Assembly (NCBI RefSeq): GCF_910592395.1
Contig: NC_088316.1
Location: 3,970,001-4,034,000 of the forward strand
Origin: Lineus longissimus
Lineage: Eukaryota; Nemertea; Pilidiophora; Heteronemertea; Lineidae
DNA: 64,000 bases
Reading direction: 5' to 3'
The notes below the pieces were generated by a model. It did no database searches and was not told the DNA's origin. It was given only the letters and a program-made list of their open reading frames with translations. This document shows, piece by piece, positions 1-10,649 of this stretch. The position numbers and the translations under genes are program-made. Each line of letters opens with the position of its first letter. Positions within the stretch are counted from its first letter, which is position 1.

Positions 1-70
1 TTTTGAATGTTTCTTTAATCTTTTTTTTTGATCGACGTGCCGCATTGTTCGGGACCAGCTGGGTTTATTT

Positions 71-178
71 ATGATGGATTTATTTGATTCGAGCTCCGGA
101 TCAGAATTTGAAGGTTTTGCAGATTCAGATATCAATGTTTCGGTAGGAAGTGATGATAGTGACTGGGACTTAGATTTT
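71..178 (+). pseudogene. acidic S/D-rich coding fragment, left part, cut by repeat insertion
   Basis: An open frame starts with tandem ATGs at 71 and 74 and encodes an acidic Ser/Asp/Glu-rich segment with an SEFEGF motif. It runs into the left end of the GCTCACC repeat at 179 and stops at 203-205. A second acidic fragment with a similar SDFSGF motif lies just right of the repeat (about 1655-1720) in the matching frame, if the insertion is about 1476 nt long. I infer one original exon split by the repeat. Such acidic N-termini resemble those of some piggyBac-like transposases, but no catalytic domain is visible, so identity is not established. Confidence 0.3.
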
Positions 179-1652
179 TGGCTCACCGTAGGGGAGTCTA
201 TGTAATACTGCAGTGTCCGTCGTCCGTCATCTGTCGTCCGTCGTCGTATCCTATTTCAGAAACAGTGGCACGTTTCTTAACCCCTAAAGCTATGAACTTT
301 AAACTTTGAGCAAATGACCCCCTAGGTCAGATGACCTTTGTTACTGAATTTCGGTCCGATCTGATTCTTCACCTGGCCACCAGGGGGCTAAAACCAAAAA
401 CTTAAAAAGTGCGATAAATCGTTTATTACTGATTTGTTTTTGCTAAAATTTTTATGGTGCGTACCCCTAGCAAGGATACATTACATATCATACGGGTTTT
501 TGATTTGACCTACTTGTCAAGGTCACAGAGGTCAAACTCTAAAATTTCACCGATAGTGGCACGTTTTGTCTTTATTCGTCCTATAGTCCTTAAATTTGGT
601 ATGTAGACACCTGTTACGTAGCTCTACATGTTGACAAAAAATCAGGTCAATGTGGCGTAGTTTTCAAGGTCACAGAGGTCAAATGGTGTGAATTGGCCGT
701 TTGTGTGTAAATATGGCACGTTTCTTAACCACTAAAGCTATGAACTTTAAACTTGGTACACATGACCCCCTAGGTCAGATAACCAGTGACACTGATTTTT
801 GGTCCGGTCTGATTCTTAACTTGGCCACCAGGGGGCCAAAACCAAAAATTTGAATAGTGCCATATCTCGCTTATTACTGATTAGTTTTTGGTAAAAATTT
901 TATGGTAGATACTCTTAGCAAGAATACATCACATATGATACGGGTTTTTGATTTGACGTACTTGTCAAGGTCACAGAGGTCAAATGGTGTAAATTGGCCA
1001 TTTGAGCGTAACTGTGGAACGTTTGTTAACCCCTAAGGCTATGAACTTGAGACTTTGTATAAAGGACCCCCTAGGTCAGCTGACCTGTGACCCTGAATTT
1101 CAATCCGGTCTGATTCTCGACTTGGCCACCAGGGGGCCAAAAGTGAAAACCTAGAAAGTGTGATATCTCGCTTATTAGTGATTCGCTTTCAATAACATTT
1201 TTATGGTAGGTTCTCCTAGCAAGGATACATCACATATCATATGAGTTTTTGATCTGACCTGCTTTTCAAGGTCACAGAGGTCAAATGGCGTAAATTGGTC
1301 GTTTGATTGTAACTATGGCACGTTTCTTAACCACTAAAGCTATGAACTTGAAATTTGGTACACGACTCCCTACGTCATGTAACCTCAGACACCGAATTTC
1401 GATCTGATCTGGTACTCAACTTTGCCACCAGGAGGCCAAAACTAAAGTAGGTAAAAAGTGCAATATCTCGTTTATTAGTGACTTTTTTTGATGATATTCT
1501 TATGGTACTTACTCCAAGCAACGATACATCACATGTCATACCGACTTTGGTTTGATCTATATACTATACATGTACAATGTTTCTTAACCTGGATGAATTC
1601 CAAAGCACCAAATATCTATACGGTGAGCACAATGGCCCCTGGCCGTTTCATT
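179..1652 (+). repeat. dispersed element A copy 1 (GCTCACC-ended, tandem-unit core)
   Basis: The left end is TGGCTCACCGTAGGGG followed by a GTCCGTCGTC-rich tract. The right end is GGTGAGCACAATGGCC with a terminal hairpin and TTTCATT. The termini share an inverted GCTCACC/GGTGAGC. The core holds about four to five diverged units of about 300 bp, starting near 267, 715, 1016 and 1317. Each has GGCACGTTTCTTAACC, a CCACCAGGGGGC core and an AGGTCACAGAGGTCA pair. There is no coding capacity. Related copies lie at 60512-60714 and 61956-62657, and B-type copies at 52471-53609 and 60715-61904. The architecture resembles non-autonomous Helentron-associated (HINE-like) elements; that class assignment is inference. 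Confidence 0.75.
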
Positions 1653-1819
1653 ATTATAAACATTTTGTGTCGGATGAGGACGATAGCGACAGTGATTTCT
1701 CTGGCTTTCCTTTACGGCGATTTGTAGAAAAAAAATTTCTCTCCAAGTTTGCAGGCCTTGTTCTCAGTTACTTTTCGTTAGAATTCAAAATAAATCACAT
1801 GAGTTTATGCAGAATTTAA
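1653..1819 (+). pseudogene. acidic S/D-rich coding fragment, right part
   Basis: This follows the right end of element A1. The frame reads an acidic stretch ending in DSDFSGFP, then a basic/hydrophobic tail, and stops near 1819. The acidic S-D-F-x-G-F signature echoes the SEFEGF of the fragment left of the repeat (71-178), suggesting one disrupted exon. I recognise no domain in the tail. Confidence 0.25.
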
Positions 1820-2134
1820 TTCTTAGTTACTCCCCAAAATTTTAGCCCTGTACTATGAACAGCAACGGAGATATCACTTATGTAAACACTACCTGAAATA
1901 CGGCCGCGTCAGTGACGCGCTCCCGGGAAACTATATCAGAATGATGACGCTGTGTATTCAGGACTTTGACGCTATGACGCACGCGGGTCTAGCGTATGTA
2001 AAGAGTTAAACCTGTTTTTGGCCCATCCCCTGATGTGCCAAGTATTATGTGTGTATGGGGGAGGAGGACTACGTTGTTATATTGTCAAATTGTTCTTAAA
2101 AATTCATGATACAAAGTTCACATTCAATATTATA
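1820..2134. other. intergenic, no gene seen
   Basis: AT-rich sequence with a short CG-containing patch around 1900-1990 (repeated GACGC motifs). I see no exon, RNA gene or clear repeat boundary. Confidence 0.4.
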
Positions 2135-2294
2135 CAATAGAACCTCCCTCAGCGGACACCTCTCTATTAAGGACACTAGTTTTGGTCCCAAATTAGGTGT
2201 TTCCATTTAATTTGACATCTCTAATCAGGACACCTCTCTATTAAGGATAGCACTTGTCAGTCCCCAGAGTGTCCTTAATAGAGAGGTTCTACTG
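2135..2294 (+). mobile_element. MITE, CAGTAGAACC family, copy 1
   Basis: A 160-bp element flanked by TA on both sides (2133-2134, 2295-2296). The left end is CAATAGAACCTCC and the right end AGAGGTTCTACTG, an imperfect TIR. Inside are repeated 'CTCTCTATTAAGGACA' blocks in direct and inverted orientation. The TA duplication and CAGT-type ends fit a Tc1/mariner/pogo-derived non-autonomous element. Confidence 0.8.
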
Positions 2295-2296
2295 TA

Positions 2297-3512
2297 GTTG
2301 TACCCATCTTCACAATATTGTTAGCCTGACCAATCAAAGTAAAACAAGAAATCTGCAAAACTTCTTCTCAAATCAGCAGTGATATATGAACTGACCCACT
2401 TTGGATTATCAATGTTCAACCAACTAGTCGGAGCCAGGTTACCCACCTGATATCAAGAGAGTTGTTCTTAAATGTAAAGTAAAAGATGAATTTACAAAGG
2501 TTTCAACACTTACCTTGAAAGATTCAATGGTTAAAGTTACAATCTCAGATCGGAAATGATGCAGTTCGATCGCGTTCTACTGTATTATATCATTGTTAGC
2601 ATGTCAAAGTAGGCCTATTCTAAAAAGTGTCTTCTCAACAGAAGTGCTGGGTTTAATAGCATGCACAAATGAACACATCTCACATATGATCTAGCCTGGT
2701 CTATAGAAACTACTTCTATTATGATACTAGCATTGTACCCGTGGCGCAGGCAGGTTCAAATGGGCTATACCTTGAATAGATTGAATTGCAATGAAAATCG
2801 AATGCAATATCAAAGGAGCAATATCGAATTAAAATTACAAATTAAACCAACCATTTGTCCACAGACTTGGACCTAGCTGTGGCGTGCTGTATGCGTGCAT
2901 ATAAAAGTATATCAATTGGTCCGATAGAGATGATGAGGCAATGTCAATATGCCTCGTTCCTTAGTCAGCAATATGCTCCTTTTTATACGGAGAAGAAGGA
3001 GAACCCAGATAGGCCTTCACATGTCGGCCTCCAAATGGCTCGAACCAATTATTCACTATCACTACTATAACTTTAAAATGCGTGCTCCTCCTACATGTAG
3101 CATGATCTAGGGCAAGGCACTTAGTCGACAGGCAAGCTAGAAGTTCAGCACCGTGAGCAGCTCCTTGATAAGTCCATGCCAAGTTCAGAGTGCCTCTTCA
3201 GATACATCAAGTATTGAAAGCTGTGGTGAGTGCATAAACTGACCATGGTAACCTTCATTTGAAAATCCCTTTATAATCAAGGGCTAGCATTGGCTAACAC
3301 AGCACCCATAAACAATAGCCCACCAATTTGACCCCAGCTCCTCACTGCGGGAAAACCCAAGTCCAGCAACCAAAAGTACCAAAAATACATTTTTGTTTAC
3401 ATTTGAACTGCACACATGCGTTTGTTTACAATTTCTTTCCCCACAAAATCTCGAAGATCAGGTGACCTGCAATCGTGGATTGAAAATAACATTAACCTTG
3501 GTTCAAAAACAG
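2297..3512. other. intergenic, no confident feature
   Basis: AT-rich unique-looking sequence. The open frames here are short and have no recognisable domain. A GGTTCAAATGG near 2752 resembles a pol III B box, but I see no matching A box. Confidence 0.35.
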
Positions 3513-3587
3513 GTACAGGCTGTTCCAATCATCCCCCTACAGCCAGCTGTTCAACAGGTAGTGTTAGTCACCCCACAGGGAGTGCAG
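3513..3587 (+). CDS. candidate 75-nt in-frame exon, Q/V/P-rich
   Basis: The segment is bounded by AG (3511-3512) and CAG|GTAATT (donor GT at 3588). It is exactly 25 codons, phase 0 on both sides. It encodes a Val/Gln/Pro-rich peptide containing VPIIPLQP and VVLVTPQGVQ, the kind of composition seen in transcription-factor activation regions. The acceptor's polypyrimidine tract is poor and I see no partner exons, so this may be chance. Confidence 0.22.
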
Positions 3588-4189
3588 GTAATTGATTAAT
3601 CCCCTGCATAACTAAACGGCAATGGCTTGGCTTCTGCGAGTGGTGAGGAGAATTGACAGTGTCCGATTAAAAAACCCTCATTACTGCTCCGCTGAAGTAA
3701 ATTTCCGAAAATAAACATAACGTTGCATCAGGATAACATATCACCTGCAAACGTGCAAAATTTCGAGACGAAACTCTACCCCCAAATGGCACTTTATAGT
3801 ATTATGATATATTATGATATAGATATGATATGTTTGAGGCCAACTAATCTGATGAACATGAAAACTACACCAAAAGATGTACTGTGACTATCATTTTGTT
3901 AGGACCAGTTACTTGACCTAATGGTCCACACATTAATAATATAAGCAACAGATCCCTGCTATTTACTCAAAGCTTAATAAAGACTTGTTAGTGGTTAAGA
4001 AACGAAACCGAATAGGGCCTTTCCAAAGGAGACTCAAATGACTATTATTATATTGGGCTTCTGTGAAGAACTTTACTTTGTCCACAATTACAATAATAAA
4101 ATTCCAGTTTATTCACAAACTCCACTCAAAAGTTTCTTCGTCATTTTAAATGCTCACTGTGGTCAAGGTAATGAAGAGCAGAGCAGCTC
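3588..4189. other. intergenic, no gene seen
   Basis: AT-rich sequence between the candidate exon and the 70-bp minisatellite. It includes short ATATGATATA-type simple repeats near 3800-3830. Confidence 0.35.
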
Positions 4190-5030
4190 GTATCTACTAA
4201 GTCTTTAAGCTAAGGTCAGTAAAAAACAAACCTAAAAGAAATCTGTTCTGTAGTTGGTGCAATCTACTTACTCTTTAAGCTAAGGTCAGTAAAAAACAAA
4301 CCTAAAAGGAATCTGTTCAGTAGTTGGTGCAATCTACTTACTCTTTAAGCTAAGGTCAGTAAAAGGCAAACCTAAAAGAAATCTGTTCAGTAGTGGGTGC
4401 AATCTACTTACTCTTTAAGCTAAGGTCAGTAAAAAACAAACCTAAAAGAAATCTGTTCAGTAATTGGTGCAATCTACTTACTCTTTAAGCTAAGGTCAGT
4501 AAAAAACAAACCTAAAAGAAATCTGTTCAGTAGTTGGTGCAATCTACTTACTCTTTAAGATAAGCTCAGTAAAAAACAAACCTAAACGAAATCTGTTCAG
4601 TAGTGGGTGCAATCTACTTACTCTTTAAGCTAAGGTCAGTAAAAAACAAACCTAAAAGAAATCTGTTCAGTAGTTGGTGCAATCTACTTACTCTTTAAGC
4701 TAAGGTCAGTAAAAAACAAACCTAAAAGAAATCTGTTCAGTAGTGGGTGCAATCTACTTACTCTTTAAGCTAAGGTCAGTAAAAGGCAAACCTAAAAGAA
4801 ATCTGTTCAGTAGTGGGTGCAATCTACTTACTCTTTAAGCTAAGGTCAGTAAAAAACAAACCTAAAAGAAATCTGTTCAGTAGTTGGTGCAATCTACTTA
4901 CTCTTTAAGCTAAGGTCAGTAAAAAACAAACCTAAAAGGAATCTGTTCAGTAGTGGGTGCAGTCTACTAACTCTTTAAGCTAAAGTCAGTAAAAAACAAA
5001 CCTAAAAGAAATCTGTTCAGTAGTGGGTGT
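4190..5030 (+). repeat. 70-bp tandem repeat, 12 units
   Basis: The motif AATCTACTTACTCTTTAAGC recurs at an exact 70-bp spacing (4260, 4330, 4400 and so on to 4960). Each unit also has CTAAGGTCAGTAAAA and AATCTGTTCAGTAGT. Units differ by single bases (GTTGG or GTGGG at the end; AAAAAAC or AAAAGGC inside). The AAAAGGC variant occurs in units 3 and 9, six units apart, hinting at a 420-bp higher-order period. Seventy is not a multiple of three, and no frame stays open. Confidence 0.95.
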
Positions 5031-5654
5031 GGCCCCGAACAATACTGATTAAACATTTACAAATTGACCACAGTCAGGTTTAGTTTGACAAACATTTTCT
5101 CCCAATCAGCGAACCAATGCGACAGTTCCAGCCAGATAAATCTATGAAGCCAACACATATTCCAGCTCTCGTTTATATGCCAATCGCATTCAAAATTCCA
5201 ATTTGCATAATTCAATGGAGAATTCCCTTGTGGGTGTGAGAGGATCGTTGGGGCAAAGGATGACATGATGGACGTCTTAGTTGTGTGTTTGATCAATTTG
5301 ATTGCGATGCTGGACATTACTCTGACATATCCCATCAGAAGAGCCAAGATTGTTCGATTTTCCAAGCATCTATTATCTATTCGTGAAAGATGTGTCGGAC
5401 CCATCTTCAGGCATAGCCAGTGTCAGCTCGACATAAAATGCTTCTGATATTGTAAACCATAACATTTTCAAGGGCGTGTTTTATTTCACAAGTTTTGAAA
5501 ATAATAAAATATTTTTATTGGATAAACTAAAACAAAATTCATCATAATCCGCCAATATGAAAATCATGAGAAAATCTGTTCTCTTTAATTTTCCTGAATT
5601 TCAAAATTCAGTAAATCCTTGGTACCATGCACCGCTAAATATACAGGAGTACTT
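5031..5654. other. intergenic, no confident gene
   Basis: Opposed short open frames on both strands (about 5057-5447) have no domain I recognise, and one strand mirrors the other. After 5460 the sequence is very AT-rich. Confidence 0.35.
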
Positions 5655-5865
5655 ATGGGCTTAAAATTGGTAGTCTTTAAGTGACTAGTATGCACATTTA
5701 TCAGATTGGGGGCCTGGTTGTGTTCAAATCAGCTATACTTTCATTCATCATACAAGCTTAAATAGTTTCGATGTACTTTGAGATAGAAGACACCCCCTAT
5801 TGGGGACTTTGTGTAACTTAATCTAACCTACTAATCTCCTGCCTGTAGTCTCCCTTTAAAAAACT
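5655..5865 (+). repeat. dispersed repeat family C, copy 1
   Basis: Similar in order and wording to 37775-37930 and, for its right part, to 49975-50050. Shared blocks include GTGACTA.TATGCA, TCATACAAG, GATGTACT.TGAGA, GAAGA..CCCC and TGCCT.TAG.C.CCCTT. Non-coding, of unknown class. Confidence 0.55.
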
Positions 5866-6136
5866 CACTCCTAGCAGTCAAGACCCAAAGGATCACATCT
5901 GGCCTGGTGAGAAAATCACATTGGCATCTGAGGTAATGCACCAGCCAACAATTCCCTCTCCTGGGAGTCAATTCTTTCCGGTAATAATTTAGATGGATTC
6001 AGCATGGTCCATCGTTTCCGGTGACTCTATCACAGTATTAGCCTGCCTCAATAGATCCGTGCTACCATGGTGACATGAAGCTTAGCATGCGGTTTGATGC
6101 TGTTGCTCTGCTTTGTTTCATTAGCTATCGTAGCCA

Positions 6137-6338
6137 TGATGTTTTCTGGTGAAAGAGACAACACCACCATTAGATTCCTAATGCATTACGCAATTGACTT
6201 GACAATGTTTGACCACACTTGACATATATCAGTATCAGTGATGTTTTCTGGTAGACACAACACCACCATTTAGAGTCCTAATGCATTACGCTATTGACTT
6301 GACAATGTTTGACCACACTTGACATATATCAGTATCAG
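6137..6338 (+). repeat. direct duplication, about 101 bp x2
   Basis: GATGTTTTCTGGT... to ...ATATCAGTATCAGT occurs twice in tandem with only a few small indels (for example GAAAGAGACAAC versus AGACACAAC). Non-coding. Confidence 0.85.
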
Positions 6339-6394
6339 TATTACGATATGGTAAACCTATTTGATTTTGCTTGAGGTATGTTGTCCACTTTAGG

Positions 6395-6580
6395 CTACAG
6401 TCCACCTATTGGTGGGATATTTTACTTGCCCTGCCATGGACACTCAGGTACGGTGGTCACAGCTTTTAGTCTCATCGATAGACTCTCATAAAAACATCTC
6501 GTATTGAGCCTCAAACTTGCTGTATAGAGCAAGGAATTTTTGTTCCTTGAAAATGAAAGACGTGCTGGTTCATCATCTTT
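6395..6580 (-). mobile_element. degenerate SINE body fragment (same family as 40420-40822)
   Basis: Aligned by eye to the 40605-40725 part of the full-length SINE. It shares the series CTTGCCCTG.CAT.GACAC, TTTTAGTCTCAT, and GGAATTTT.GTTCCTTGAA followed by a CGTGCTGGTTCATC block. The tRNA head and the GAA tail are missing. Confidence 0.55.
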
Positions 6581-6680
6581 ACAGGTGTACACAAGGCAAC
6601 TCTGTGTGGACTAGAGAGAGTAGTATGCACTGTCACTTTGACGTTGGCGAAAGAAAAGGAGCAGACTTTCCAGCAAAATA

Positions 6681-6944
6681 GAAGTGGAACCCCTAAGCAG
6701 ACACCTCTATTAAGGACACTTGTTTTGGTCCCAAATTGATTGTTTCCATTCCATTTGACATCTAATCAGGACACCTCTCCATTAAGGACAGCACTAGTCA
6801 GTCGCGAGGCATCTTCTTGCAAACAGGGCCTACAACACGACTTCTCCTTACACATGTTTCCGTGGGAGTAAGTATGTAACGAGTGAAATGGCCTGATATT
6901 GTCAGGATGTTCCCGAGGATGTCCTTAATAGGGAGGTTCTACTG
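6681..6944 (+). mobile_element. MITE, CAGTAGAACC family, copy 2, interrupted
   Basis: The left end resembles AAGTGGAACCCC after TA, and the right end is GGAGGTTCTACTG. The family's internal ATTAAGGACA blocks are present. About 105 bp between roughly 6806 and 6915 are absent from the other copies, so this copy carries an insertion. Confidence 0.7.
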
Positions 6945-8390
6945 TGCACTCAAAAACCTTATGAATGAGGAAAAAAATTGATATTCAAATCCAGTCAGTC
7001 TTTGGTCATTGGCCTATCTTCCGGGAAGTCATTTCCGATCTATGACGAGTGTCCCCAAATTGAACCTTTCTCATTTCCGACTCCTGTATGTTTTGTGGCA
7101 GAGTCGCTCATTCCACTAAAATAATAATTAGCGATCTCATGCGTAGAATATGTAAGTGATAGTGTCATCGCCAAATTGGACTTCGGGGGAAACTTAAGGA
7201 GCGTTGGGCTTGAACCTGATCGAAATTTATATTACATTGGATGAAATATCTACATTTATCAATGTCAAACCTGGCGATTAATGTTTATACCCGCAGATGA
7301 GATATCTTTTTGATGCGCATCTTTTTGTTGCATCAGCACCAGTGTGAAGTGTTGGACGCTAGCCACATTGGAGTTTTTGCTCATTCTCTCAAAATGAAAA
7401 AAAATGACTCATAGCCTTGACCTTCTTGCACTTTGACCTTGACCTGTTCTTGCACTTTGACCCTGACCTGTCCTTCTCTGTTGTGGTAAAGCTGACCTTG
7501 ACCTAACTCCCTGAGTGAGCTTAAAGGACCAGTGGCATTATCAAGGCCATTATAACCAAGCTGTTGCCCTACATTACAGTTTCCATCATTAAATCACCAA
7601 AAATACAGAAAAGTCCAAAATCTGGCTGAATTATCATGCTATTCAGTCCCGACTAGACCATGTGCAGCAATCGTCTTTGTATGGGTCGATGCATTTACGA
7701 CGCGCTGCGTGGAGACTAGATTCTTCACCATGATGACACTTCCAGAAATATAGGTTAGTAATGAAACAGGGTGAAACAAATGAAACAAATTCATTGAGGG
7801 AATAATACTGGTACTTCTTTAAGCTCCATTTTCTTATGTACCTATTGAGGTAATGGGGGCTGACTGTTGACCACCTATTGTCTCTAGTTTCCCTATTACA
7901 TGTACTATCGCCCCAACGGGAGCATTATGGAGATCAGATCCAATCTCACTCCATCTGGGAGCAAATACCTGAACAAACTGCCCAATATTTGAACCCACTA
8001 AACATCAGATGACCTATTCTTCACAATGTGTGACAGCGATCTGCCACGCTGATGATGGCCATCTCTCGGGTGTCGCGCCATTTAATGGTAGAGGGCTTAG
8101 TGCGTGTTGTGACTGCTGGATTAGTTTGAAAGGAGAGCTAATGGTAAGGCATTACTGAGTGGTCTTGCAGCTTGGGACTAAAGTGTAATTGTGGGTGTGT
8201 AAGCGCACTTTGAGGTCAGTGCATCGTAGTTAGCATGCCGACCAGGTTCAGTGGGGATATAGGTTAACTCTTTTTCTACATGCATCTAACTGAGACAGTT
8301 ACTGGCAGATTGGTAGTCGGATTGGTTTCATATTACTGTGGGATTGGGTGGCGCTGGGTAGGTGCCTTGCAATTTTCAGCCTGATTTGAT
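6945..8390. other. intergenic; AGGTCA half-site cluster near 7411-7507
   Basis: No gene is supported. The clear structure is a run of TGACCT/TTGACC half-sites, including TGACCTTGACCT at 7493-7504 and a second near-identical pair at 7434-7445. The rest is AT-rich without recognisable repeats. Confidence 0.4.
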
Positions 8391-8423
8391 ATCCAAGATG
8401 GCCGCCAGGCGGCCATCTTGGAT
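8391..8423. repeat. perfect 16-bp-arm palindrome with two YY1-like motifs
   Basis: The arms ATCCAAGATGGCCGCC (8391-8406) and its exact reverse complement (8408-8423) are separated by one base. Each arm contains CAAGATGGC, which matches the YY1-type AAnATGGC core. It could also form a cruciform or RNA hairpin. Confidence 0.9.
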
Positions 8424-9493
8424 TTTGCAATTGTAACTGCTGAAAGAGTCGCCCAACGTCTTCAATTTACTGTGGCATGATTGGTTAAGTGAGAGAGGTC
8501 CACTGAAATGGCCATGACCAGTCACTTTAACAGAGGTACCTGATGAGTAATAACTTCAGAATCACTCCATTTCAAATTTGGTGCACTTTCGGTGGGATTA
8601 GCCACGCCTTTTTATGCCCTTGTTGTAGTTTGGCATACTTCTCAATACTGGAGGCCTGAATATTCAAAGAAAGCCTCCTGGTATTGTACAAAATAAAGTG
8701 CTTTACTTGTTCCCGGTATGAAAAGTTTGTAAAAATAATTTTTAGGGCGTCCAGAGTCTGAAGTTACAAATAATGAACATCAGAATTACTGACGCCCTCT
8801 GTTATTACCCAGAAAAGTTTTCTCAACAAAATTACGTAGTACGTCATCAGATCTAGTCATATTCTACTTAAAACGTCATCATCCTTTGTGTACTAGTTTG
8901 TCCAGGGCGCGCGTCCAGGGCACAGGGTACACCGTGCAAAAGGCCATGAGGTACGGCAGGTATCTCGGAAGTGAGGACAAGGGGAGTGCGGGATGTTGCA
9001 ATAATTTGTAAGGCATCTATTTGGTGCTACAAGATATTCGCCATCGCTAAATGACAGTTGTAGTTGTGATTTGCACTCACAATTATGCTATGGGTGGTTA
9101 AAAGTCCCCAATTCTAATATCGCGCTCTCGTTCATATCATTTCCGAACACCCTGGATGTGCCCTGCCATGCCGTTCCTTCAGCTGTCAGGCATTGGCTGT
9201 CACGTACATGTACAAATTTGGCTGATTGTTTCGATTCATTTCTGGTTAAAAGGTAAGTTAAATAGCGATTTGTTCGCCCCAACACGGTCAAGTACACTAA
9301 TTATGTCTTTTAGAACATGCTGATACTACTCATTCGCCGTTATTGTATGGAAATAAGCCTATGTGCATGATATTTTGTTGGCCACTGATGCAGTGCCGTG
9401 ATGCTGGGCCGCCGGCTACTCCACGCTCAAAGACGTCGCCTAGTGTGCATGGCAAAGCATGGTGTGCATTTGTACACATACTTCAAGGGCAGG
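8424..9493. other. intergenic, no gene seen
   Basis: Short overlapping frames on both strands around 9071-9297 have no recognisable domain. Nothing else is supported. Confidence 0.35.
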
Positions 9494-9609
9494 TACGGAT
9501 TCTGCAGGAATGCAGGCCGTCCAACACCCTGATTGATAGCCAAAGCAAATGTACGGATTCTGCAGGAATGCAGGCCGTCCAACACCCTGATTGATAGCCA
9601 AAGCAAATG
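9494..9609 (+). repeat. 58-bp direct duplication
   Basis: The segment ACGGATTCTGCAGGAATGCA... to ...CCAAAGCAAATGT is present twice back to back and is virtually identical. It lies upstream of the Helitron-like locus and may be in its 5' region; the element's exact left end is not resolved. Confidence 0.9.
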
Positions 9610-10110
9610 TGATGATGTTTATTTAATTTTGAATTGTGGGAAATTCATGGAACTGAGATAGATTCCCCAGTGCCAGGTCCGTTGGAACTCGACAACCCAG
9701 GGCCAGGTCCAGTCTCAATATTGAGTGTAAACATACCAAGATGCAGTTCGCGTAAAGTACTGGGAAAAGCAAGTGTACTCGCCTTCTAGAGTGTTATTTC
9801 CCAAGATTCACTGCGCCGACAGCACGTGAAATACCAGGTATACTCGATCGTGTTATCGAGTTGTCATTAAACTTAAAGAACACCTGTGGTGCTAATCATG
9901 CATCTGGCTGATCGAGTTTAGCAACATGTCCATGGTATTTTCATCACGAAGAAATATGCATCCATAGGGTCATGGAGACATTCAAACTATGTCGCTGTCA
10001 GCTGGATTGATGCTGGGTGCAAATATGATGAGCAAACTTTGTTTGAAGGATATTGAATACTACTAGAACTATGTCACTATCTGTAAAAAGTAAGATCTGA
10101 TGAGCAAACT

Positions 10111-10264
10111 ATGTCACTCTCTGAAATGATGCTGCGTGCATATCTGTTTATAGATTACAATTCAGTGAGGATGTCAACATTATATAACAAACACTCATTA
10201 CTCTTTCAGCGCTGCCCGGAAACAGTATACAGTTCGTCAATAGATTTACCCAAATTAACAAACG
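10111..10264 (+). CDS. putative leader exon copy 1 of the Helitron-like transcripts
   Basis: The ATG at 10111 opens a frame reading MSLSEMML... to ...DLPKL.N, ending at the donor ACG|GTAAGT (GT at 10265). A CTCTTTCAG at 10201-10209 also offers an acceptor, so the exon may be only 10210-10264 (55 nt). The block ends with one base of a codon (phase 1). That matches the RPA acceptor (exon from 10839) and the USP acceptor (exon from 12364). Conservation of frame and of the motif QRC.ETVYSSS.DLPKL.N with copy 2 supports coding. Whether the peptide is a functional leader or UTR is unknown. Confidence 0.4.
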
Positions 10265-10474
10265 GTAAGTATCTTGCATCGTCACAGTGCTACTGCATAC
10301 GACACTGTCACAGATCCTGCAATAGGAATAGTAGCAGGACATGCAAACTATGTCGCTATCAGCTGGATAGATGCTGGGGGGAAATATGATGTGCAAACTA
10401 TGTTGAAGGACATTGAATACTAGAACTATGTCACTATCTGTAAAAAGTGTAATGATGCTGAGTACAAATCTGAT

Positions 10475-10649
10475 GTGCAAACTATGTCACCCTCAGAAAT
10501 GATGATGCGCGCAAATCTGAGATATAGATTCAGTGCGGATATAGATTCAGTGCGGATGTCAACATTTTCTAACAAACATTCATTACCATTACAGCGCTGC
10601 CAAGAAACAGTATACAGTTCGTCAAAAGATTTACCCAAATTAGCAAACG
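10475..10649 (+). CDS. putative leader exon copy 2 of the Helitron-like transcripts
   Basis: The ATG at 10475 (others follow at 10484 and 10499-10504) opens a frame that ends at the donor ACG|GTAAGT (GT at 10650). An internal acceptor CATTACAG ends at 10594, defining an alternative 55-nt exon 10595-10649. Compared with copy 1 it has a 12-nt in-frame insertion in the middle, a coding-type difference. It ends in phase 1. The terminal g plus 'aa' at 10839-10840 gives Glu and continues into the RPA frame. The same g plus 'ga' at 12364-12365 gives Gly and continues into the USP frame. This is the best candidate for a shared first coding exon. Confidence 0.45.

Noticed and set aside
4190-5030. CRISPR-like array
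   Set aside because: Units are contiguous with no unique spacers, and the genome is eukaryotic. It is a plain tandem repeat.
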